64,000 bases of DNA from Algicola sagamiensis DSM 14643 (GTDB lineage: Bacteria; Pseudomonadota; Gammaproteobacteria; Enterobacterales; Alteromonadaceae), in contig NZ_KB894504.1 in assembly GCF_000374485.1 (NCBI RefSeq), forward strand, positions 46,485 through 110,484, given 5' to 3'. The position numbers and the translations under genes are program-made. The notes beneath the pieces were generated by a model. It worked only from the letters and a program-made list of their open reading frames with translations, was not told the origin of the DNA and did not search any database. How positions within the stretch are numbered: the first letter of the stretch is position 1; each line of letters starts with the position of its first letter. Positions 31,001 through 39,864 of the stretch are shown one piece after another.

Positions 31001-31867
31001 TCTTTACTTCCGACAACTTTCCATTGCCAATCATGCCGTATTGGTGACTATGATATTGGTGTGGTTGACCTCGTGATGACGCCACAACCAACCCTTGTTC
31101 AATTCGAAAAGCTTTCACTCAAGAAAGGGGCGCATCTTCTTGAAGCCACGGGAGAGTGGCATACACAAGGAAAGCAATATACACGCATTCAAGGTCGATT
31201 TGAGAGTCCAGATATTGGTAACTTGCTCACCGGACTTGGCTTTTCTTCGGGAATCAAAGATAGCGGAGCAGAAGCTGGTTTTGAGTTAAAGTGGGACGGT
31301 GCACCGGAGGGATTCCATTTTGAATCGTTAGATGGTGATGTGAGTTGGCGTTTAAGTGAAGGCTCACTTACAGAAGTCAGTGATAAAGGGGCGCGAGTCC
31401 TGTCTCTATTGAGTTTTGATTCCATCGTACGCAAACTCAGGTTTGATTTTCGGGATGTATTTTCGAAGGGGATGTTTTATTCGCAAATCACAGGGGATAT
31501 GAGCATCGAAGATGGTTTAATGACGACGGATAACACAAAAATGGCAGCGTCAGCCGGAAATATGATCCTTGTGGGCAGCACGAACCTTTCCACGCAGACC
31601 TTAGATTATGATATTACTTTTTCACCCAACTATACTTCCAGTCTGCCACTCCTACTTGGGTTTATGGTCAATCCAGCGGCAGGACTGGCTGCCTTAGCCT
31701 TTGATGAAGTTCGTCAATCAACGGAAGTTGTTTCAGGTGTTCGTTTTCGGTTGACTGGAACCTTGGACGAACCAAAAATGGAACAAGTAAAACGTGAAAC
31801 AAAAAGTGTTGAAGTCAATCAAAAACTAAAAGAAGCTGCAAAAGAACGCGTTGAAAAGGGGCGCTAG
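28034..31867 (+). CDS. yhdP: YhdP, AsmA-like envelope phospholipid transport protein
   Basis: A 1277-residue protein with an N-terminal membrane anchor (about residues 14-37) and a very long beta-rich periplasmic body of repeating-groove type. It ends in an AsmA-like C-terminal domain (MTTDNTKMAASAGNMILVGS). YhdP, TamB and YdbH together supply phospholipid to the outer membrane in E. coli. It starts with GTG sharing one base with the rng stop. Size and position after rng are normal for the family. Confidence 0.92.
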   Translation: MQNPISMYQTFSKRFMYFLAVVVVFIAFCVALLKIALPRVDYYRESIESMLSARVDANVKIGKIDARWMGYGPSISLEDVLVHPKQGDAFQLRFQKAKAEINFWQSLFHAQLISENVSLTGINLELDTVSQKQDEDEPHESNDLFQQLENLFLQQFDRFSIYDSVLQFRHGKQKAKRFLIDELLWYNKEGHHQGVGKLNVEGNEENQLDFILDLHGKNKRKLSGKLYVNADQLRMGSVIQRFFPQLAHIQALSLSLSAWMNIEDGKATSLLIDLGNSHLRWLDGEASHQLTTQTGQIYLAANEDVTQWQLQSSELLFQTDQKNWPAIRVGGSLSHDSKSVCVQGLSFVGLDPLVTLFPLTEETKAQITQMALSGSISDLSLFHSKDFFGGRIQLKYMSWATAHEIPGVQNLNTTVWFDQSQAAVSALLKNSQINYPYVFTRAIPVDLLQLNANIAWEQSGWQLKARHIQLTNKELKLSGQLALDSQNYMSAKMSLKGLDALHARHYYSESFMSPALVDYLNNSIQKGQLQQVKMIWEGKFADYPFEKNQGVFDVVGDLSDIDIRFEPSWPTITEAVGKLRVHNSRLDIGVKKATLNGFVVSNAANLWIEDLTESDWLKIRIKHDLDPQWAISYLNDTPLADSVGAALNFIQPVGRVDAAIDLDVSLMEGNDDVIASGAVQFSDLNIGLPDLQLPLTQVKGGVSFHNAKIEATDVEAMLQGLPLKFSIKGDQPKDEYRVDITASGAWTWEQVDHAIDHPALQWVSGEQSWTLTLDTTLPEEGYRYNATFEMNLEDSVVQLPDPYFKLGNQPSSLLVTIRGDEVSQLISANWDDQLYFKGILPNETMTIKQAHLIMGPDDLGLLGEEFVVTVAQPQILLEPWIDFIQSFVKALPENDEQGIISAPDRVVGQQKALIYQDITFLNTNFELEFFPNDWRLAFTSDEAKFHANIIPTGDARNIDIDAEFVHLKLQEKVHPNRQVDYIYDADWYQSLLPTTFHCQSCRIGDYDIGVVDLVMTPQPTLVQFEKLSLKKGAHLLEATGEWHTQGKQYTRIQGRFESPDIGNLLTGLGFSSGIKDSGAEAGFELKWDGAPEGFHFESLDGDVSWRLSEGSLTEVSDKGARVLSLLSFDSIVRKLRFDFRDVFSKGMFYSQITGDMSIEDGLMTTDNTKMAASAGNMILVGSTNLSTQTLDYDITFSPNYTSSLPLLLGFMVNPAAGLAALAFDEVRQSTEVVSGVRFRLTGTLDEPKMEQVKRETKSVEVNQKLKEAAKERVEKGR

Positions 31868-31876
31868 GTAAAATCA

Positions 31877-32719
31877 ATGAGTCAAATTCATGTTTATGCA
31901 TTGCAAATGACCTCGGGGCCTGATTTGGAGGCGAACTTCACAACGGTCGAACGTTTGCTCAGTGGCATGGCTGTTGCGCCAAGATCATTTGTTGTTCTAC
32001 CAGAGTGTTTTTCTTATTTTGGAGGCAAGGAACAAACCAATTTGCAATTGATGGCATCGCTTGAAGAAAGTGTCATTGCGAAGCGGTTGTCTGCAATTGC
32101 AAAAACACATCAAATCTGGTTGGTTGGTGGGACTATACCCATCCAGTTTTCTAAACATGATACGCGATTTAGTGCGACATCTCTTTTATTTGACCCGGAA
32201 GGTGAATGCAAAGCACATTACGAGAAAATTCACCTATTTGATGTACAGGTCGATGATGGAACAGGAAGTTACCGCGAGTCAGAGACAACAAGTCCTGGTC
32301 AGCGGATTGTGACTGCATCAATCTATGATGAATGGTGCTTGGGTATGTCGGTTTGCTATGATGTTCGTTTCCCCGGGCTCTACCAAAGTTTACGAAAGCA
32401 GGGAGCCAATATCCTCAGTGTTCCAAGTGCTTTTACTCATGTCACAGGTAAAGCGCATTGGGAAACACTGATTCGTGCAAGAGCAATAGAAACACAAAGT
32501 TTTGTGATTGCTGCGAATCAAACCGGAAAGCACAGTAATGGACGAGAAACATATGGCCATAGCCTCATTGTTTCTCCATGGGGTGAGATATTGGCGCAAG
32601 CTGACGAAAGACCCCAAGTGATTGAAGCCAAACTAGACTTTGATATTGTACAAAATGTAAGGCAAAAGATGCCAATCCTGGCGCATAATCAGTTTAGCGC
32701 TATACAGAATAATCTTTGA
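31877..32719 (+). CDS. Nitrilase-superfamily amidohydrolase (Nit1-like)
   Basis: A 280-residue carbon-nitrogen hydrolase with the full catalytic set: E43 in [11 protein letters not shown]117 in YEKIHLFDV, and C160 in SVCYDVRFP. The sequence resembles the Nit1/deaminated-glutathione amidase branch that repairs deaminated glutathione; the exact substrate is inferred. It lies between yhdP and tldD, a conserved location in many gammaproteobacteria. Confidence 0.85.
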   Translation: MSQIHVYALQMTSGPDLEANFTTVERLLSGMAVAPRSFVVLPECFSYFGGKEQTNLQLMASLEESVIAKRLSAIAKTHQIWLVGGTIPIQFSKHDTRFSATSLLFDPEGECKAHYEKIHLFDVQVDDGTGSYRESETTSPGQRIVTASIYDEWCLGMSVCYDVRFPGLYQSLRKQGANILSVPSAFTHVTGKAHWETLIRARAIETQSFVIAANQTGKHSNGRETYGHSLIVSPWGEILAQADERPQVIEAKLDFDIVQNVRQKMPILAHNQFSAIQNNL

Positions 32720-32735
32720 AGGTAATCAAAATAGA

Positions 32736-34178
32736 ATGCAAGTTGAACAACAACTCCTGAAGGCACATGGCCTGGATGAACAAGCGCTGCAAGACACGCT
32801 CTCGTCTATGCATCATCATTCAATTGATTATGCCGATCTTTATTTTCAATCCTCACGCCAGGAAAGCTGGATGTTGGAAGATGGGTTAATTAAAGAAGGA
32901 AATTACAATATAGAGTGCGGTGTTGGTGTTCGCGCAGTCAGTGGTGAAAAGACAGGATTCTCATATAGTGATGAAATTTCTCCATTTGCATTGGAACAAT
33001 CCGCACTTGCAGCAAGGAGTATTGCTCAGGCAGGTGAGCAAGGTCAGGTTCAAGCATTTCGACGCCAACAGGTTCCGAATATTTTTCAAAGTCTGGATCC
33101 ATTAGAGACTTTGACACAAGAACAAAAAATGTCCCTGTTGCGTGAGGCGGAAGCTTATATTCGTTCAAAGGTTCCTGATGTTGTGCAAGTGATGGTCAGC
33201 CTTTCCGGAGTTTATGAAGAAGTTCTTATTGCTGCAAGTGATGGGACTTATGCAACCGATATTCGTCCTCTGGTTCGCATGAATTGTTCCGTCCTGCTTG
33301 AAAAAAATGGCCGGAAGGAGCGAGGCAGTGCAGGGGGTGGTGGCCGGACAGGTTACGAATTCTTTCTAGAGAAAGAAAATGGAAAAGAACGCTTTTTGCA
33401 ATATGCGGATGAAGCAATCCGTCAAGCTGAAGTCAATCTTATTGCACAAGATGCACCTGCTGGCTTAATGCCGGTTGTCCTTGGCTCCGGTTGGCCTGGT
33501 GTACTACTTCATGAAGCCGTGGGCCACGGTTTGGAAGGCGACTTCAATCGTAAAGGTGCTTCTGCGTTTAGTGGCAGAGTAGGTGAACAAGTTGCTTCAA
33601 CTCTGTGCACAGTGGTTGATGATGGGACATTGTCCGATCGCCGAGGTTCCCTCAATATTGATGACGAAGGTGTCCCAGGTCAATATAACGTTCTCATCGA
33701 AAATGGCATCCTGAAAGGCTATATGCAGGATAAGCAAAATGCGCGTTTAATGGACGTTGCACCGACCGGTAATGGTCGCAGAGAGTCCTACGCCCACTTA
33801 CCGATGCCAAGAATGACCAATACCTATATGTTACCTGGCCAAGATTCGCCAGAGGATATTATCGCCTCAGTGAAGAAAGGTGTATATGCGCCGAACTTTG
33901 GCGGTGGTCAAGTTGATATTACCTCGGGTAAGTTTGTGTTCACTGCCTCAGAAGCGTATCTCATTGAGGATGGTCAAGTAACTCAGCCGATCCGAGGTGC
34001 AACGCTCATTGGTAATGGCCCTGAAGTGATGCAGCAAATCTCAATGGTTGGCAATGATCTTTCATTAGATAAAGGGGTAGGCGTCTGTGGTAAAGATGGC
34101 CAGAGTGTTCCGGTTGGTGTTGGTCAGCCGACACTGAAGATTGATGAGTTGACTGTGGGTGGCACGAGTCAGCAGTAA
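32736..34178 (+). CDS. tldD: Metalloprotease subunit TldD
   Basis: A 480-residue protein; TldD pairs with TldE (PmbA) to trim unfolded peptides such as microcin B17 leader and CcdA. The zinc motif [11 protein letters not shown] (HExxxH) is near residue 261. The conserved C-terminal [20 protein letters not shown] and GVCGKDGQ are present. The partner tldE/pmbA is not in this window, which is normal. TldD/E also remove leaders of some ribosomal peptides, of note given the peptide cassette at 47 kb, though no link is shown. Confidence 0.95.
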   Translation: MQVEQQLLKAHGLDEQALQDTLSSMHHHSIDYADLYFQSSRQESWMLEDGLIKEGNYNIECGVGVRAVSGEKTGFSYSDEISPFALEQSALAARSIAQAGEQGQVQAFRRQQVPNIFQSLDPLETLTQEQKMSLLREAEAYIRSKVPDVVQVMVSLSGVYEEVLIAASDGTYATDIRPLVRMNCSVLLEKNGRKERGSAGGGGRTGYEFFLEKENGKERFLQYADEAIRQAEVNLIAQDAPAGLMPVVLGSGWPGVLLHEAVGHGLEGDFNRKGASAFSGRVGEQVASTLCTVVDDGTLSDRRGSLNIDDEGVPGQYNVLIENGILKGYMQDKQNARLMDVAPTGNGRRESYAHLPMPRMTNTYMLPGQDSPEDIIASVKKGVYAPNFGGGQVDITSGKFVFTASEAYLIEDGQVTQPIRGATLIGNGPEVMQQISMVGNDLSLDKGVGVCGKDGQSVPVGVGQPTLKIDELTVGGTSQQ

Positions 34179-34198
34179 CTAAAGACAAAGGTATTATT

Positions 34199-34861
34199 TT
34201 GAAAGACTTTTTGATTGCGCCTTCCATTTTATCAGCCGACTTGGCGCGTTTAGGTGATGATGTCTCAGCTGTTTTAGAAGCGGGTGCGGATGTCATTCAT
34301 TTTGATGTGATGGATAACCATTATGTGCCTAACCTCACTTTTGGGCCTTCTGTGTGTCAGGCGCTTCGTGATTATGGGGTCACCGCTCCCATTGATGTTC
34401 ATCTGATGGTTCAGCCTGTTGATGCCATCATTCCTATGTTTGCAGATGCGGGTGCAGATATCATTACCTTTCACCCGGAAGCTTCACAACATGTTGATCG
34501 AACCATTCAGCTCATTAAAAGTCATGGTTGTAAGGCCGGTCTTGTATTAAACCCAGCAACGTCCTTGGATTGCCTCGACTACACGTTGGACAATCTGGAC
34601 GTTGTTTTGTTGATGTCAGTCAATCCAGGATTTGGTGGGCAGTCATTCATCCCCAGCACACTGGATAAATTGCAAGCGGTAAGAAAACGAATTGAGGCGA
34701 CTGGCAAAGATATCCGCTTGGAAATAGATGGTGGTGTCAAAGTCGATAATATCCGAGAAATCGCGGATGCAGGCGCAGATATGTTTGTTGCAGGCTCTGC
34801 CATATTTGGTCAGTCAGACTATCGAGAAGTGATTTCTCAAATGAGAAAAGAACTCAGCTAG
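34199..34861 (+). CDS. rpe: Ribulose-phosphate 3-epimerase
   Basis: A 220-residue TIM barrel that interconverts D-ribulose 5-phosphate and D-xylulose 5-phosphate. Metal and catalytic residues appear in [18 protein letters not shown] and EIDGGVK, and phosphate binding in NPGFGGQ. The start is TTG (34199) with AAAGG upstream; no ATG fits. The usual neighbour gph is absent: a TRAP transporter on the other strand follows and trpS comes after that. Confidence 0.95.
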   Translation: MKDFLIAPSILSADLARLGDDVSAVLEAGADVIHFDVMDNHYVPNLTFGPSVCQALRDYGVTAPIDVHLMVQPVDAIIPMFADAGADIITFHPEASQHVDRTIQLIKSHGCKAGLVLNPATSLDCLDYTLDNLDVVLLMSVNPGFGGQSFIPSTLDKLQAVRKRIEATGKDIRLEIDGGVKVDNIREIADAGADMFVAGSAIFGQSDYREVISQMRKELS

Positions 34862-34868
34862 TTTCTTT

Positions 34869-34901
34869 GGCATGAATCGAAAAAACTTTTCAATTCATGC
34901 C
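34869..34901. terminator. Hairpin between convergent rpe and dctM
   Basis: GGCATGAAT (34869-34877) pairs exactly with ATTCATGCC (34893-34901). Inside, GAAAA pairs with TTTTC, so the stem is nearly continuous with a three-base loop. It lies seven bases past the rpe stop and upstream of the dctM end. It could end transcription from both sides, though T-rich tails are short. Confidence 0.5.
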
Positions 34902-34931
34902 TGAAAATCTTATCGAGCAGTGACAGTGAGG

Positions 34932-36233
34932 TTATTTTGACATCTGTTGCGGTAAATAAGTCGCGATTTGCGGGAAGAGAACCAAAATACCAATCATCAA
35001 TAGCATGATGAAAAACATTGGGAGGGCGGTTTTCGCAATATAACTCATCGGCTTTTTAGTCATGCCTTGCATGACAAAAAGATTGAAACCAACGGGCGGT
35101 GTCACTTGGGCCATTTCTACAACAATCACAAGAAATACGCCAAACCATACGATATCAATCCCAGCTTGACGGATCATGGGCTCCACAATAGCCATTGTGA
35201 GCACGACTGCAGAAATCCCATCTAAGAACATCCCAAGAATGATGTAGAACACCGTTAATGCGGCAATCAGAGCAATTGGTGACAATGCGAAGGAATTAAT
35301 CCATGCTGCGGCTTGGGAAGGTAGGCCTGTAAATCCTATGGCCAGCGTTAAAAATGCAGCGCCTGTCAGGATCAAACCAATCATACAACTGGTTTTTGTT
35401 GCACTCAGAATGCTTTGAAGAAATGCTTCTCGTGTGAGAAATCCTTGACTTTTGGCTAAGCATAATGCACCAAACACACCAATTGCGGCAGACTCAGTGG
35501 CGGTTGCAAGTCCCGAATAAATTGCGGCGATCACAAATCCAATGAGTAAAAGAACAGGTAGTAATAAATTGAGATGGTTGAACTTCTCTCGCCAAGATAA
35601 TTGCTTCTTAGCGGCTGGGATCTGTTGATGATTGATTAAAGACCAAATCATGATGTATCCCATAAACAAACTGGCGAGAAGGAGGCCGGGGAATATACCT
35701 GCCATAAACAGTTTTGATATTGAAGTATTGACCGTGACACCATAGACAATGAAGATCAATGATGGCGGGATCATCAATCCAAGTGTTGAAGAGCCGACTA
35801 ATGTTCCAAAAACCATAAAAGGTGGGTAGCCACGTTTCATCAGCTCAGGCATTGCAATTTTGCCGACGGTGGATAAGGTCGCCGCGGAAGAGCCTGATAC
35901 AGCTGCAAATATTGTGCTGCCTAGAACATTTGTATGTAATAAACGCCCTGGTAATGGCTCCATCCAGGGAAATAGACCTTGAAATAGATCTTTGGATAAG
36001 CGTGTTCGAAACAATATTTCACCCATCCAAATAAATAACGGTAATGCGGTAAGAGACCAACTCGAAGCTGAAGACCACATCGCAGTGAACATAGCATCAC
36101 CAATTGGTCTTGTTGTTAGTAATGACATACTGATATAAGCAGTACCAATCAGTGCTAAGCCAACCCATACTCCTGAAGCAAGCAAAACAACTAAGCACAG
36201 CAAGCATATCATCAGTGCATTCATTGTATCCAT
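34932..36233 (-). CDS. dctM: TRAP transporter large permease subunit DctM
   Basis: A 433-residue polytopic protein (about 12 hydrophobic segments) of the TRAP large-permease family. FIWMGEILFRTRLSKDLFQG, GSSTLGLMIPPSLIFIVYG and VTPPVGFNLFVMQG are diagnostic. It carries out sodium-coupled uptake of a carboxylate or similar solute delivered by the binding protein. Its start overlaps the dctQ end by 13 bases, so it is the last gene of a dctP-dctQ-dctM operon. Confidence 0.93.
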   Translation of the reverse strand: MDTMNALMICLLCLVVLLASGVWVGLALIGTAYISMSLLTTRPIGDAMFTAMWSSASSWSLTALPLFIWMGEILFRTRLSKDLFQGLFPWMEPLPGRLLHTNVLGSTIFAAVSGSSAATLSTVGKIAMPELMKRGYPPFMVFGTLVGSSTLGLMIPPSLIFIVYGVTVNTSISKLFMAGIFPGLLLASLFMGYIMIWSLINHQQIPAAKKQLSWREKFNHLNLLLPVLLLIGFVIAAIYSGLATATESAAIGVFGALCLAKSQGFLTREAFLQSILSATKTSCMIGLILTGAAFLTLAIGFTGLPSQAAAWINSFALSPIALIAALTVFYIILGMFLDGISAVVLTMAIVEPMIRQAGIDIVWFGVFLVIVVEMAQVTPPVGFNLFVMQGMTKKPMSYIAKTALPMFFIMLLMIGILVLFPQIATYLPQQMSK

Positions 36234-36787
36234 GATGTGCGCTCCCTCTCTGGCATTGATTTTTCAACATGTGAACGTACCATGCGGATCACTACCGACA
36301 ACGTTCGATCCCATAATGCAACCGAGAAAATGAGTACGCCAATTGCGAGTGTTAGTTGCGGGATCCATAAGTGCGTTGCATCTTGCCCTTGCGAAATATC
36401 AAGAAAATAATAAGAAAGGTATACATTTCGGAAAAAATACCATGTCATATATGTCGTGATAAGCGCACCACATAAAGCACACCAGAATGCGACGATATGA
36501 GTCACTTTTTTGGGAGTAATATGGAGAAGGAAATGCACTCTGATATGTGCGTTATGTTGAAATGTATACGCGAGAGAAAGAAAAAACGATGCAGCCATGG
36601 CATACCCGGCATAGTTTGTTGCACCAGGAAAAGGGATACCAGCCCATCGACCTATCATTTGTATCATGACAATGATAAATAACAAGAACAGACAAAAGGC
36701 GCCGAGATAGCCAGAGAGAAGATATACGGTATCCAGTCCGTTTCTGAGAGTTTGGGATTTTGATTTGGGATTGAAGGATTTATTCAT
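36221..36787 (-). CDS. dctQ: TRAP transporter small permease subunit DctQ
   Basis: The start at 36787 gives 188 residues (MNKSFNPKSKSQTL); the longer frame to 36886 would lie within dctP. Four transmembrane segments and the motif TNYAGYAMAASFFLSLAYTF with IRVHFLL fit the DctQ family. It overlaps the dctP stop by eight bases and the dctM start by 13, pointing to coupled translation. Confidence 0.88.
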   Translation of the reverse strand: MNKSFNPKSKSQTLRNGLDTVYLLSGYLGAFCLFLLFIIVMIQMIGRWAGIPFPGATNYAGYAMAASFFLSLAYTFQHNAHIRVHFLLHITPKKVTHIVAFWCALCGALITTYMTWYFFRNVYLSYYFLDISQGQDATHLWIPQLTLAIGVLIFSVALWDRTLSVVIRMVRSHVEKSMPERERTSWIQ

Positions 36788-37778
36788 TGATCGCTTTTTC
36801 AAATGCAAGTTTAATAAATTGCCCATCCAGGCCTGTTTTTTGTAACCACTCTTTCTCCATTTTTTTACCAATTTTCTCAAAGTCACTTTTCAGTTGTTTG
36901 TTTGGTGTATGTACATTCATACCTTGTTTCTTGAGTTGTGCTGTATACCAATTGGATAAGCGTTCAGCATTCGCTTGGCCAGACTGTTCAGCCATATAGG
37001 CGACACCTTTGACAATCAGGCGTGTTTTTAAATCAAGTTTCTCCCATGCTTGTTTATTGACGAATATATAGTTTCTTGGAAGCCATACTTTTGCATCATT
37101 CCAGAAATTCAGATACTCCCAAACTTTCCGATCATATCCAGTTGCACTGGAGGACAAAAATGAATCTGCAATACCTGTTTCAAGCGCTTGCGTCAGTTCT
37201 GAAGCTTCAATTTGAAGTGGGATTGCACCAGAGAGTTCAGCCATCCTTGCAGTTGCACTGTTGTATGAGCGTAGCTTTAAGCCTTTGAGGTTTTGGATGG
37301 ACTTAATTTCTGTTTTTGTATAAAAACCTGTTGGTGGCCATGGCACAGAATATAGAAGAACTAAATTTTGCTTTAAGAGAACTTTTTCTAAGATAGGACG
37401 TGCTGCATTCATGAGTTTCTCACTTTCTTCAAACGAATCCACAAGAAAGGGAATAGAATCAAAAGCGAATACTGCATTTTCATTTGCATGCGCGGAAAGT
37501 AAACGCTCTCCGATTTGAACTTGCCCAGTTTGTACGGCGCGTTTGATCGTATCTCCTTTGTATAAAGCCCCACCACTGTGGACTTGAATGACTAATTTAC
37601 TACCAGTCGCAATTTTCACTGCATGGGTAAAGTCTCTGATATTTTGCGTATGAAAGCTGCTCTCATGGTAAGCCGTGGGCATATCCCATTTCACTTTGCC
37701 AGAAGCGCTGAAGTGAAAAAACAACAAAAATAGAGCGAGGATAATTGTTTGATAATTTGCATACTGATCAAAGCGCAT
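36780..37778 (-). CDS. dctP: TRAP transporter solute-binding protein DctP
   Basis: A periplasmic binding protein of 332 residues with a signal peptide (NYQTIILALFLLFFHFSASG). The start ATG at 37778 has AAGGA six bases upstream; an ATG at 37793 and another just beyond it are less well served. The DctP fold shows KWDMPTAYHESSF at the mature N-terminus, LKLRSYNSATARMAEL with the conserved Arg contacting a carboxylate ligand, and YDRKVWEYLNFW. This resembles the branch near the mannitol/chloroaromatic-type binding proteins; ligand unknown. It is the first gene of the operon. Confidence 0.9.
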   Translation of the reverse strand: MRFDQYANYQTIILALFLLFFHFSASGKVKWDMPTAYHESSFHTQNIRDFTHAVKIATGSKLVIQVHSGGALYKGDTIKRAVQTGQVQIGERLLSAHANENAVFAFDSIPFLVDSFEESEKLMNAARPILEKVLLKQNLVLLYSVPWPPTGFYTKTEIKSIQNLKGLKLRSYNSATARMAELSGAIPLQIEASELTQALETGIADSFLSSSATGYDRKVWEYLNFWNDAKVWLPRNYIFVNKQAWEKLDLKTRLIVKGVAYMAEQSGQANAERLSNWYTAQLKKQGMNVHTPNKQLKSDFEKIGKKMEKEWLQKTGLDGQFIKLAFEKAINE

Positions 37779-37997
37779 GATTGAGTCCTTCATTTTGATC
37801 AAGGGAATAAAAATCTGTACCCATTATGTTTAATTAGTAGAGTCAAATCCATAAAATTTTTTGGTTCAATAATCAAGGTTCACTTTTTTTCCACCTTTTT
37901 TCTTTATTCCTCATGGATAAAACAGGCTTCTCAAGCCATGCCATTTGAAGTGGAGGATCGTTTTTGATGCCTCTATGAACAAAGTGGTACATAGTGT

Positions 37998-38003
37998 TAT
38001 ACT
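37998..38003 (+). promoter_or_regulatory. Possible extended -10 box for trpS
   Basis: TGTTATACT gives an extended -10 element (TATACT at 37998-38003, TG one base upstream). The expected -35 position has no good hexamer. A start site near 38010 would leave a leader of about 60 bases before the trpS ATG. Confidence 0.35.
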
Positions 38004-38068
38004 GCGGCGATGCGGTGGTGTACCGTATTTGTATTTTCGAATTTATAACACGGGATAGAGTAACAATT

Positions 38069-39073
38069 ATGTCAAAACCAGTCGTACTAAGTGGCGTACA
38101 GCCTTCTGGAGAACTCACGATAGGAAACTACATTGGTGCTTTGCGTCAGTGGAATACGATGTTGGATAGCCATAACTGTCACTTTATGCTGGTCGATCTT
38201 CACTCGATCACTGTTCGTCAGGAAGCGGAAAAGCTTCAAAAAGCCACTTTAGATACACTTGCACTCTATATTGCATGTGGCATTGACCCGGAAAAGGCAA
38301 CCATCTTTGTTCAGTCACATGTCCCTGAGCATGCGCAATTAGCTTGGGTGCTGAATTGCTATACCCAAATGGGTGAGTTGAGCCGGATGACACAGTTTAA
38401 AGACAAGTCACAACAGCATGCGAATAATATCAACTCTGGACTATTCAATTATCCAGTCCTGATGGCGGCTGATATTCTGCTTTATGATGCCGATGATGTG
38501 CCAGTTGGAAATGACCAGAAACAACATCTTGAGTTGACACGTGACGTTGCTGTGCGTTTCAACAATATTTATGGTGACGTGTTTAAAGTGCCTGAGCCAC
38601 GTATCCCGGAAGTGGGTGCGCGTATTATGAGCCTTCAGGAGCCAGCAAAGAAAATGTCAAAGTCAGATGAGAATCCAAATAATTTCATTGGATTACTTGA
38701 AGACCCTAAAAAAGTAGCCAAAAAGCTTAAGCGAGCGGTGACGGATTCTGACGAACAGGCAAGAATTTACTTTGACGTTGAAGAAAAACCAGGTGTTTCA
38801 AATCTTCTGACGATCTTGTCGTGCACTACAGGGCGTTCAATTGAATCATTAGTCCCTGAATACGAAGACAAAATGTATGGTCACTTGAAAACAGATACAG
38901 CAGATGCAGTTGTATCAATGTTAGAACCGTTACAAGCACGCTTTAATGAGATCCGCGAAGATCGTGCTTACCTTGATCAAGTGATGCGTCAAGGTGCTCA
39001 AGCTGCATCGGTACGTGCAAATCGTGTACTCAAACGCGTTTACGATGCGGTTGGATTCGTTCCTAAGCCTTAG
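38069..39073 (+). CDS. trpS: Tryptophanyl-tRNA synthetase
   Basis: A 334-residue class I aminoacyl-tRNA synthetase. The HIGH-like motif is TIGNYIG near residue 18, and KMSKS occurs in [12 protein letters not shown] near 196. ATG 38069 is the family start; an open frame upstream to 37994 is probably untranslated leader. Length is standard. It stands alone after the inserted TRAP operon and is followed by a strong hairpin. Confidence 0.96.
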   Translation: MSKPVVLSGVQPSGELTIGNYIGALRQWNTMLDSHNCHFMLVDLHSITVRQEAEKLQKATLDTLALYIACGIDPEKATIFVQSHVPEHAQLAWVLNCYTQMGELSRMTQFKDKSQQHANNINSGLFNYPVLMAADILLYDADDVPVGNDQKQHLELTRDVAVRFNNIYGDVFKVPEPRIPEVGARIMSLQEPAKKMSKSDENPNNFIGLLEDPKKVAKKLKRAVTDSDEQARIYFDVEEKPGVSNLLTILSCTTGRSIESLVPEYEDKMYGHLKTDTADAVVSMLEPLQARFNEIREDRAYLDQVMRQGAQAASVRANRVLKRVYDAVGFVPKP

Positions 39074-39082
39074 CCATTATGA

Positions 39083-39108
39083 TCTGCCTTGCTTTGTGGC
39101 AGGGCAGA
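39083..39108 (+). terminator. Strong hairpin after trpS
   Basis: TCTGCCTTGC (39083-39092) pairs over ten bases (one T-G wobble) with GCAGGGCAGA (39099-39108), loop of six. It is ten bases past the trpS stop. There is no T run after it, so it may stabilise the 3' end or need Rho rather than act as a classical terminator. Confidence 0.45.
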
Positions 39109-39151
39109 CACATATGATATAAAAGGAACGATATGGAATATCCAATGTAAA

Positions 39152-39577
39152 TTACACACGAATTCCTGAACTTGATAATGGGTCTGCTGTTTCTTCCACA
39201 GCGGAGGAGTGATCGCCTGAGAGTAACTTGTCATTCGCATCACTTAAAATTTCCAACTGGTGATACGCTTTTTCTCCATCATCTTCATTGAATGGCTGAC
39301 GACTCCATAAAATCCAATCCTGACTGTCTTTATCTTGACCAAGAATCGGTTTCAGTGGTTCTTCCCCAAAAATATTTCTCTGTAGAAGTGCTGGTGTTGC
39401 TTCAATTTTAGCGAAGTCAATATAGCTGAACATGAGTAGAGAGTTTTCTGGAAATTCAGTAATATGGATCGCCTGTTCGCCAACTTGGAGGCTCACGATT
39501 TCTGAAATTTCTTCAGGCTCATTCAAAGAGAGTTTCTGGCAAAGTTCTTGAATGAGTTTTTGAAAGTTTTGAGACAT
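39152..39577 (-). CDS. CesT-like type III secretion chaperone, orphan
   Basis: Starting at ATG 39577 behind AGGAAAGAAG, the product is 141 residues and acidic. The pattern matches the class I (CesT/Tir) chaperone fold: an N-terminal helix FQKLIQELCQKLSL, strands around LQVGEQAIHITE, a middle helix ALLQRNIFG, strands QDWILWSRQPF, and the C-terminal helix region LEILSDANDKLL. These dimers hold effectors in a secretable state. No secretion apparatus gene is nearby, so the partner effector is unknown; the 843-residue protein at 61.2 kb is a possible client. The last 20 residues look disordered. The open frame extends to 39787 but lacks a start signal there. Confidence 0.65.
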   Translation of the reverse strand: MSQNFQKLIQELCQKLSLNEPEEISEIVSLQVGEQAIHITEFPENSLLMFSYIDFAKIEATPALLQRNIFGEEPLKPILGQDKDSQDWILWSRQPFNEDDGEKAYHQLEILSDANDKLLSGDHSSAVEETADPLSSSGIRV

Positions 39578-39617
39578 CTTCTTTCCTAAAAAACGAATGA
39601 TTGAGAGATATTTTTTC

Positions 39618-39631
39618 AATACTAAAGTATT
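39618..39631. promoter_or_regulatory. Palindrome upstream of the chaperone gene
   Basis: AATACTAAAGTATT is a near-perfect palindrome (AATAC and GTATT arms around a four-base centre), about 40 bases before the chaperone start in AT-rich DNA. It could be an operator; no regulator is suggested by sequence alone. Confidence 0.3.
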
Positions 39632-39800
39632 AATATAGTTGGGTAACGTCGAGATGTATATTGTTGCAGAATATTTTTGATAATGGTGATTAATTTCGAT
39701 TTTTTTTGATTGGCAATAATCTTGAAGAATTGAAGGTTGCGATGATAGCGTAAATAAGTGTTGAGAGTGAGGGAATTTTATTCTCATTGCGATAAAGAAA

Positions 39801-39838
39801 AGCCTTGCTCAAAGTAATAGAGTGTAATGAACAAGGCT
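39801..39838 (-). terminator. Terminator of the C39-like protease gene
   Basis: Read on the minus strand, AGCCTTGTTC pairs with GAGCAAGGCT (arms at 39829-39838 and 39801-39810, one wobble), followed at once by TTTTCTTTAT. It begins about 27 bases after the protease stop codon. The loop is 18 bases. Confidence 0.6.
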
Positions 39839-39864
39839 GTTGAGATACCAACTTTGGTTGCTGC

